Positions 59,530 to 64,000 of a stretch of 64,000 nucleotides of DNA are shown here, one piece after another. The notes beneath the pieces are model-generated. The model saw only the letters and a program-made list of their open reading frames with translations. It was not told the origin of the DNA and did not search any database. The position numbers were made by a program, and so were the translations under genes. The DNA is taken from assembly GCF_001988955.1 (NCBI RefSeq), contig NZ_CP014263.1:620001-684000 (forward strand), given 5' to 3'. How positions within the stretch are numbered: position 1 is the stretch's first letter; each line of letters starts with the position of its first letter. This DNA is from Spirosoma montaniterrae. GTDB taxonomy: Bacteria > Bacteroidota > Bacteroidia > Cytophagales > Spirosomataceae.

Positions 59530-60600
59530 TTACTTGATATACCGAAAATCTTCTCCGCCTTTCAGGGCCAGCAGGGTTTCATACATCAGCTTAATTACGT
59601 TCTGCACGTCGTCCATATGCACGGTTTCGACGGTGGTGTGCATGTACTTGAGGGGCAGCGAAATCAGGGCCGAGGCAATGCCTTCGGTGGCATAGGCGAA
59701 GGCGTCGGTGTCGGTGCCGGTGGAGCGGCTAACGGCCTGCCGCTGGAACCCAATGCCCTGCTGTTCGGCCACGCCAATCATAAAATCGAGTACGTTATTC
59801 TGTACGGCAGGGCCGTAGCACAGCACCGGGCCGCCCCCGCATTTGAGGTCGCCCTGTTCTTTTTTGTCATACTTCGGCGATTGGGTGTCGTGCGTTACAT
59901 CGGTGCAGATAGCAAGGTTGGGTTTCAGTCGCCGGGCAATCATTTCGGCCCCGCGCAGGCCAATTTCTTCCTGTACGGCGTTTACCACGTAGAGCGTGTA
60001 AGGCAGCGTAACCCCGTTTTCTTTCAGCAGCCGGGCCACTTCGGCAATCATAAACCCGCCCATCCGATTGTCTAACGCCCGGCCCACGTAATACCGCCCG
60101 TTGAGTTCCATCAGCCCATCGGAGAACGTCGCGACCGTACCGACGTGAATGCCCATTTCTTCTACTTCCTGCTTCGTAGCCGCGCCCACGTCGATAGTCA
60201 GGTCGGTTACTTTGGGAGCTGCGTCTTTGGCGAGGTCGCGCACGTGAATGGCGGGCCAGCCGAACACGCCCGGCACGGTGCCTTTTTTGGTGTGCAGATT
60301 CACGCGCATCGACGGAGCAATGAGCGCGTCGGAGCCGCCGTTGCGCCGAACATAGAGGTAGCCATCGTCGGAGATGTAGTTTACGAACCACGAAATCTCG
60401 TCGGAGTGGGCCTCGATAACCACGCTGTAGTCTTTGCCGGGGCCAACCACACCAACGGCTGTGCCGTAGGTATCAACGATGTATTCGTCGGTGTAAGGTT
60501 TGAGGTAATCTAACCAAATCTGCTGCCCCGACGACTCGAAGCCGGTGGGCGACGCATTGTTGAGGTACTGATACAGGAAATTCTTACTCTGCTCGTTCAT
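59530..60600 (-). CDS. M42 family metallo-aminopeptidase
   Basis: 356 residues. Metal and catalytic residues of the M42 (PepA/TET) family: VIEAHSDEISWFV (His), GRALDNRMGGFM (bridging Asp), AVQEEIGLRGAEM (Glu general base and metal Glu), ICTDVTHDTQS (Asp), and MHTTVETVHMDDV (final His). These are cytosolic dinuclear-zinc or cobalt aminopeptidases that form dodecameric shells. It begins only 2 bp after the DUF3226 gene stop on the same strand, which suggests shared transcription with the AAA/TOPRIM pair. Confidence 0.93.
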   Translation of the reverse strand: MNEQSKNFLYQYLNNASPTGFESSGQQIWLDYLKPYTDEYIVDTYGTAVGVVGPGKDYSVVIEAHSDEISWFVNYISDDGYLYVRRNGGSDALIAPSMRVNLHTKKGTVPGVFGWPAIHVRDLAKDAAPKVTDLTIDVGAATKQEVEEMGIHVGTVATFSDGLMELNGRYYVGRALDNRMGGFMIAEVARLLKENGVTLPYTLYVVNAVQEEIGLRGAEMIARRLKPNLAICTDVTHDTQSPKYDKKEQGDLKCGGGPVLCYGPAVQNNVLDFMIGVAEQQGIGFQRQAVSRSTGTDTDAFAYATEGIASALISLPLKYMHTTVETVHMDDVQNVIKLMYETLLALKGGEDFRYIK

Positions 60601-60602
60601 TG

Positions 60603-61277
60603 TTACGAAAAAAATGGGTCTAAAAATTCTTTAAGGGGCTTCAGAGCCGGATGTGCCGGGTCGAGGTTCCAGTGTTTTTTATTGCGGTAGTCGCGGTGTT
60701 CTTCCTTAATTAGTTTCTTCTGAGTTTTGGTCTCACCCAGCAGGGCTTCCAGATAAGCGTATATTTTTGTTTTACGGGCCGGGAGCGTGAAAGCTCCAGA
60801 AGCTGTGTTGAGGGCTTTTTTAGTTGCCAAACACTGCTCATAAGTCTGCCAACAGTCAAAAATAATCTGATTATCAGGGCAAATAACTTCTTGAAGTAAT
60901 GTCTCTAAATCGCCATCATTTTTATCGGCGTCTGAGTGAGTGCCATTGAAAGGCAGCAGAAAGTACGAAAAGCCTTGCTCTTGGCAAAACATGTCTATAT
61001 CAGGCTGTTTGACAATATATTCGTCAGCATCAAAAATGACGAGCATTGGAATCTCTTCAATGCGCAGGGTCTGAATAATTGGGCTCAGTAAATTCATTCT
61101 GATAGGATCAGCGAATGAATCCTGACCGCCCATATCAAAAATGTCACCTGCTTCGACACGGGTATTCTTTTCGGCAAACTTTCCTTTCGATAGTTTAAGG
61201 CCGTACCATTCGTGAATCAAGTCCTGAAAGAATTTTTGGTCAGCAACTCCTTCAACAAAAATCTGAACATTACTCAT
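60603..61277 (-). CDS. DUF3226 / TOPRIM-like protein, partner of the AAA ATPase
   Basis: 224 residues. VQIFVEGVADQKFFQDLIHEW has the Glu motif and MLVIFDADEYIV the DxD motif of TOPRIM-type nuclease folds, and ILLPFNGTHSDADKNDGDLETLL-like text (FLLPFNGTHSDADKND) is the family signature of DUF3226. A helical C-terminal half carries many basic residues (AYLEALLGETKTQKKLIKEEHRDYRNKKHW). It overlaps the ATPase stop by 4 bp. A likely nuclease effector or regulator of the ATPase, in the manner of split OLD-family systems; direct proof is absent. Confidence 0.75.
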   Translation of the reverse strand: MSNVQIFVEGVADQKFFQDLIHEWYGLKLSKGKFAEKNTRVEAGDIFDMGGQDSFADPIRMNLLSPIIQTLRIEEIPMLVIFDADEYIVKQPDIDMFCQEQGFSYFLLPFNGTHSDADKNDGDLETLLQEVICPDNQIIFDCWQTYEQCLATKKALNTASGAFTLPARKTKIYAYLEALLGETKTQKKLIKEEHRDYRNKKHWNLDPAHPALKPLKEFLDPFFS

Positions 61278-62386
61278 CGTGCGCCACCCCGTGTATTAAA
61301 GCCAATATTGAGGGCGTATTCAAACTGCCCAAAATCGTAGGTGACTGCTTTTACTTCACCGGCTTTGTTTTCAATCAACGAAATATTCCGTGCGTCTTTC
61401 TGATAAGGCTGCATATCCGGGTCTTCCAACGCTTCAACAAACGCCTGCTGGCATTCGAGACTGTGCGTCGTAGCGAAAAGCTGAACGTTGTATTTGGCAC
61501 AGAGTTGAAGCACGGTTTTCCAGTAATTTTTTAGTCTTGTAAAGTGAATGCCTGAACCGATTTCATCGACCATCAGACGGCGGTTTTGGGCGACGAATAT
61601 TTCCATCAATAACATTGTGAGTTTGACTGTGCCATCACCAAATTGTCCAAGTGGAGAATAAAAGTTTCTGTTTGTTAATCCGATACTAAGGGTTTCTTGA
61701 TTGTCAAATAATCGGTCTGGTCTGATTTCTTCCAGATTGGGAATTAATTGTTTAAGATTTTCTTCAAGCTCCTGTCGCGCTGCTTTGTTTCTGTTGAAAT
61801 AATAATAAAAAAAACTCACCATATCCTCACTGAATGACGTATTAACTGGCAAAAATGGCATATACCAATCCAGGAAGTTTTTACCTAAATCCTGACGATT
61901 AAACAATGCATTTGCCAACGCTCCTACATAGTCAATTTGATCTTGGTTATCTCGGCTTACTGTCGATTTGATCCAAATGTTTGGCGTCTCACCTATACTA
62001 TTTTTACGAATACGCTCTCTATCATATTCGCTTAGTTCTAATGTCGTTTTGAGTTCAATTTTGATTGAGAAGGGCTTATCATTTTCAACCGTAATCTGCA
62101 AAGGCTTACTTGATTCCTTAAGGGTAAATTCCCAATAATTGATTTTCCCCATTTCGTCTGGTTCCCCTGCCTTCAAACCGTAAATTTTACGGCTCATGAA
62201 ATTAGTGAAGTAATTGAAGGAAAGACGAGCAACATTCTCATCAAAACATAACCCCTCCAGCACCGACGTTTTGCCTACGTTGTTATCGCCTACAATTAGG
62301 TTGAACTGGCCGAGATTGCTCATCTCGAAGGAGTCGAACCGCTTGAAGTTTTCGATTTTGAAATACGTGAGGTGCTGCTTTTCCAT
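61274..62386 (-). CDS. AAA family ATPase (OLD/SMC-like)
   Basis: 370 residues from the ATG at 62386 (frame open to 62407). YFKIENFKRFDSFEM then Walker A LIVGDNNVGKTSVLEGL, a signature-like GQFGDGTVKLTMLL, Walker B RLMVDEIGSGIHF and switch His FATTHSLECQQAF place it in the ABC-type AAA_15/AAA_21 group found in OLD nucleases and several phage-defence systems. It lacks its own nuclease domain; the DUF3226 protein downstream probably provides it. The central ~150 residues are AT-rich in DNA and diverged. Upstream is the end of a TonB-dependent receptor gene with its terminator. Confidence 0.85.
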   Translation of the reverse strand: MEKQHLTYFKIENFKRFDSFEMSNLGQFNLIVGDNNVGKTSVLEGLCFDENVARLSFNYFTNFMSRKIYGLKAGEPDEMGKINYWEFTLKESSKPLQITVENDKPFSIKIELKTTLELSEYDRERIRKNSIGETPNIWIKSTVSRDNQDQIDYVGALANALFNRQDLGKNFLDWYMPFLPVNTSFSEDMVSFFYYYFNRNKAARQELEENLKQLIPNLEEIRPDRLFDNQETLSIGLTNRNFYSPLGQFGDGTVKLTMLLMEIFVAQNRRLMVDEIGSGIHFTRLKNYWKTVLQLCAKYNVQLFATTHSLECQQAFVEALEDPDMQPYQKDARNISLIENKAGEVKAVTYDFGQFEYALNIGFNTRGGAR

Positions 62387-62451
62387 GACGCGCAAAAAAT
62401 AAGGCAACGGACACGCCCACGCACGATGAGCCTACCCGTTGCCAAATCAAC

Positions 62452-62470
62452 AAAAAAAACGGCAAACCGT
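62452..62470 (-). terminator. Short terminator after the TonB-dependent receptor gene
   Basis: Reverse strand ACGG-TTTG-CCGT then eight T residues, 5 bp beyond the receptor stop; a small intrinsic terminator separating the receptor from the AAA gene. Confidence 0.55.
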
Positions 62471-62474
62471 CACG

Positions 62475-64000
62475 CTAAAACACTACCCGGTAACTCAGCA
62501 CCGGCAGCAGACCGTTCTGGTAATTGGTGCGGATGGTGCCGGTCTGCGCGTCGAAGTAGCGGTTGAAGACGTTCAGGCGGTTGGTCACGTTCTGGACGTC
62601 GAGCGAGAGGGTGCGGGTGGAGTGGGGGCGGTTTTTCTTCCAGCTTAGCCGGATGTCGGTGCGGAAATAATCGGGGAGCCGCTCAGTGTAGGCGAGGTGG
62701 TCGAGCCGCACGGTTTCGCCCCGTTGCTGCGACGTCGCTACGTCGATGGGCGTATCGCGGTAGCCGCCGTAGTAGGTCAGTTTCAGGTTCAGGCCCACCA
62801 CGCCGTTACGAAACAGGCCATGGTCGCCCGTCGTGAATTCTTTTCCGGCCAGGAAACTCGTTGCGTGCCGACCGTCGAAACGGCTGCTTCGCCAAACCTC
62901 GTCCGACCCGCGATACTCCGACCGATAGAGCGACGACGATAACAGAAAATACACGCCCCGGTTCAAGAACTGCTCCAGCGTCAGTTCAAGCCCGTAGTTG
63001 CGGCCCAGCCCGGTGTTGGTCAGTCGTTCGGTAGTCAGGCCGTCGAGGTAGTTGATGAGGGCGAACGAGTTGGCCGTGTCGGCACTGACGGGAATGTTAA
63101 ACAGACTCTGGTAGTAGGTTTCGGCTTTCAGTCGCAGGTTGTCGGTTAGTTTGCGGTCGTAGGCCAGCACGAGGTGGTGCGAGCGCGTGAAGCCGAGATT
63201 GCGGTTTAGTGGCCGGGCCACGTCGCCGAGTTGCTGGCTGGCGAACAGCACAGCCGGGTTCTGCATCTGACTGTGCAGGCCATAGCCCAGACTCAGCGAC
63301 TGCCCCGGACGGAACGCCCACCGCACCGAGCCGCGTGGCTCTACGGCGTCGGTGCCGTTTAAAAACAGCCGCAGGTAATGCAGCCCGGCGTTCAGCGTTA
63401 GCTGCTCCGACAGCCGGTAATTCCACTGCGCGAAAGCTTGCAGCGTCTGCGTGGTTTGCCCCGGCACGCGCACCGTTGTCAGCACTTGCCGACGCTCGGC
63501 ATCCCATTCGTTGCGCGACAAATCGTAGCCAATCTGCGAGCCTATCAGCCCCGCCCGAATCGTATGTTGCGTGTTTAGTTTATAGGTTAACGTGCTGGAA
63601 ACGATGCTTTTCCAGATGGTGTATTGCTCTCGGTAGCGCGGTTCGAGGGCGTAGCTTTCCAGCAGATAATCGCCTGCGTATTTGTTCTGATACCCCGATC
63701 CTGACACCACCGTTTTCAGAAACGCCCGCCGACCGAAATTAATCGAGTGCGTTAGGCCAACCGCGCCCGTATTGGCCGAAAACCGCTCGTTATAACGGTC
63801 GAAGGCGTTTTTCCAGGCGGTCGAATCGCGCACGGCGTCGGTATCCTGACTACTCAGCCCGCCGAAACCGAAGAGCGTGAGCGTACCGGCTTTGGCCGTT
63901 GGCAAGTAGACGTTGAACGAAAAATCCTGAAAGGTCGTCACGCCCGTTCCAACGTTCAGTCCCAGTCGGCTCAGTAACCCCAGCGTCGAATACCGGTAAT
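62475..64000 (-). CDS. TonB-dependent receptor, C-terminal part (start beyond the window)
   Basis: 508 residues visible; the frame stays open to the window end (upstream of the first methionine the reading is RYSTLGLLSRLGLNVGTGVTTFQDF). Alternating polar/hydrophobic beta strands with aromatic ends run through the whole part (QHTIRAGLIGSQIGYDL, RLTNTGLGRNYGLELTLEQFLNRGVYFLLSSSLYRSEYRG) and the C-terminus GLLPVLSYRVVF ends in Phe, as in TonB-dependent outer membrane receptors with N-terminal carboxypeptidase-regulatory domains. It imports an unknown ligand using TonB energy. Confidence 0.88.
   Translation of the reverse strand, partial: YRYSTLGLLSRLGLNVGTGVTTFQDFSFNVYLPTAKAGTLTLFGFGGLSSQDTDAVRDSTAWKNAFDRYNERFSANTGAVGLTHSINFGRRAFLKTVVSGSGYQNKYAGDYLLESYALEPRYREQYTIWKSIVSSTLTYKLNTQHTIRAGLIGSQIGYDLSRNEWDAERRQVLTTVRVPGQTTQTLQAFAQWNYRLSEQLTLNAGLHYLRLFLNGTDAVEPRGSVRWAFRPGQSLSLGYGLHSQMQNPAVLFASQQLGDVARPLNRNLGFTRSHHLVLAYDRKLTDNLRLKAETYYQSLFNIPVSADTANSFALINYLDGLTTERLTNTGLGRNYGLELTLEQFLNRGVYFLLSSSLYRSEYRGSDEVWRSSRFDGRHATSFLAGKEFTTGDHGLFRNGVVGLNLKLTYYGGYRDTPIDVATSQQRGETVRLDHLAYTERLPDYFRTDIRLSWKKNRPHSTRTLSLDVQNVTNRLNVFNRYFDAQTGTIRTNYQNGLLPVLSYRVVF

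Overview
The window looks like chromosomal DNA of a Bacteroidota bacterium, most likely a Cytophagales member of the Spirosoma/Rudanella/Fibrella type. The signs are two secreted proteins with the type IX secretion (T9SS) type B C-terminal domain, a hybrid one-protein two-component sensor (Reg_prop/Y_Y_Y/kinase/receiver/AraC), a TonB-dependent receptor, a single-chain glycyl-tRNA synthetase, DUF3127 and ELWxxDGT proteins, TAnnTTTG promoter boxes and few Shine-Dalgarno sites. The genus is an inference from protein style, not a measured identity.

Layout. 0-4.4 kb: sugar-catabolic cluster (MFS transporter start, two Gfo/Idh/MocA dehydrogenases, a xylose-isomerase-like epimerase) interrupted by a four-helix-bundle gene in repeat DNA. 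4.5-9.5 kb: RibD-C reductase, Crp regulator, DinB, Fe-S protein, OsmC, pyrE and a PAS histidine kinase. 9.5-17.7 kb: a reverse-strand block with a CBS/CorC membrane protein, the cytochrome c maturation genes (ccmF, ccmE, ccmD-like, ccmC, ccmB) and an amino-acid permease; a RelE-type toxin-antitoxin pair, with the toxin broken by one stop codon, sits between ccmE and ccmF. 17.8-26.5 kb: Sua5, SlyD, a T9SS cargo protein, fasciclin, two L,D-transpeptidases, EcsC and DUF2834. 26.5-32 kb: an RND pump fused to a TolC-like channel, with its adaptor. 32.3-39.5 kb: tRNA-Leu(GAG), DUF3127, tRNA-Lys(UUU), an SDR, a second T9SS cargo paralogue, rlmD and a helix-hairpin-helix protein. 39.5-42.1 kb: a REP array with its RAYT transposase, then glycyl-tRNA synthetase. 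42.1-56 kb: ELWxxDGT protein, orphan LytTR regulator, hybrid sensor, SRPBCC protein, dicarboxylate symporter, an ABC exporter pair and a peptidase/propeller/barrel protein. 56-64 kb: aldehyde dehydrogenase, XRE regulator with a degenerate S24 domain, HicAB, M42 aminopeptidase, a two-gene AAA ATPase/TOPRIM-like module, and the C-terminal part of a TonB-dependent receptor.

The most interesting points are the AAA + DUF3226 pair (a candidate OLD/PARIS-like defence module), the dead toxin inside the ccm operon, the RAYT/REP locus, and the many long, often perfect inverted repeats at gene ends, including a 76-bp perfect palindrome arm that has a relative 16 kb away. Everything here comes from reading the sequence; no database search was run.
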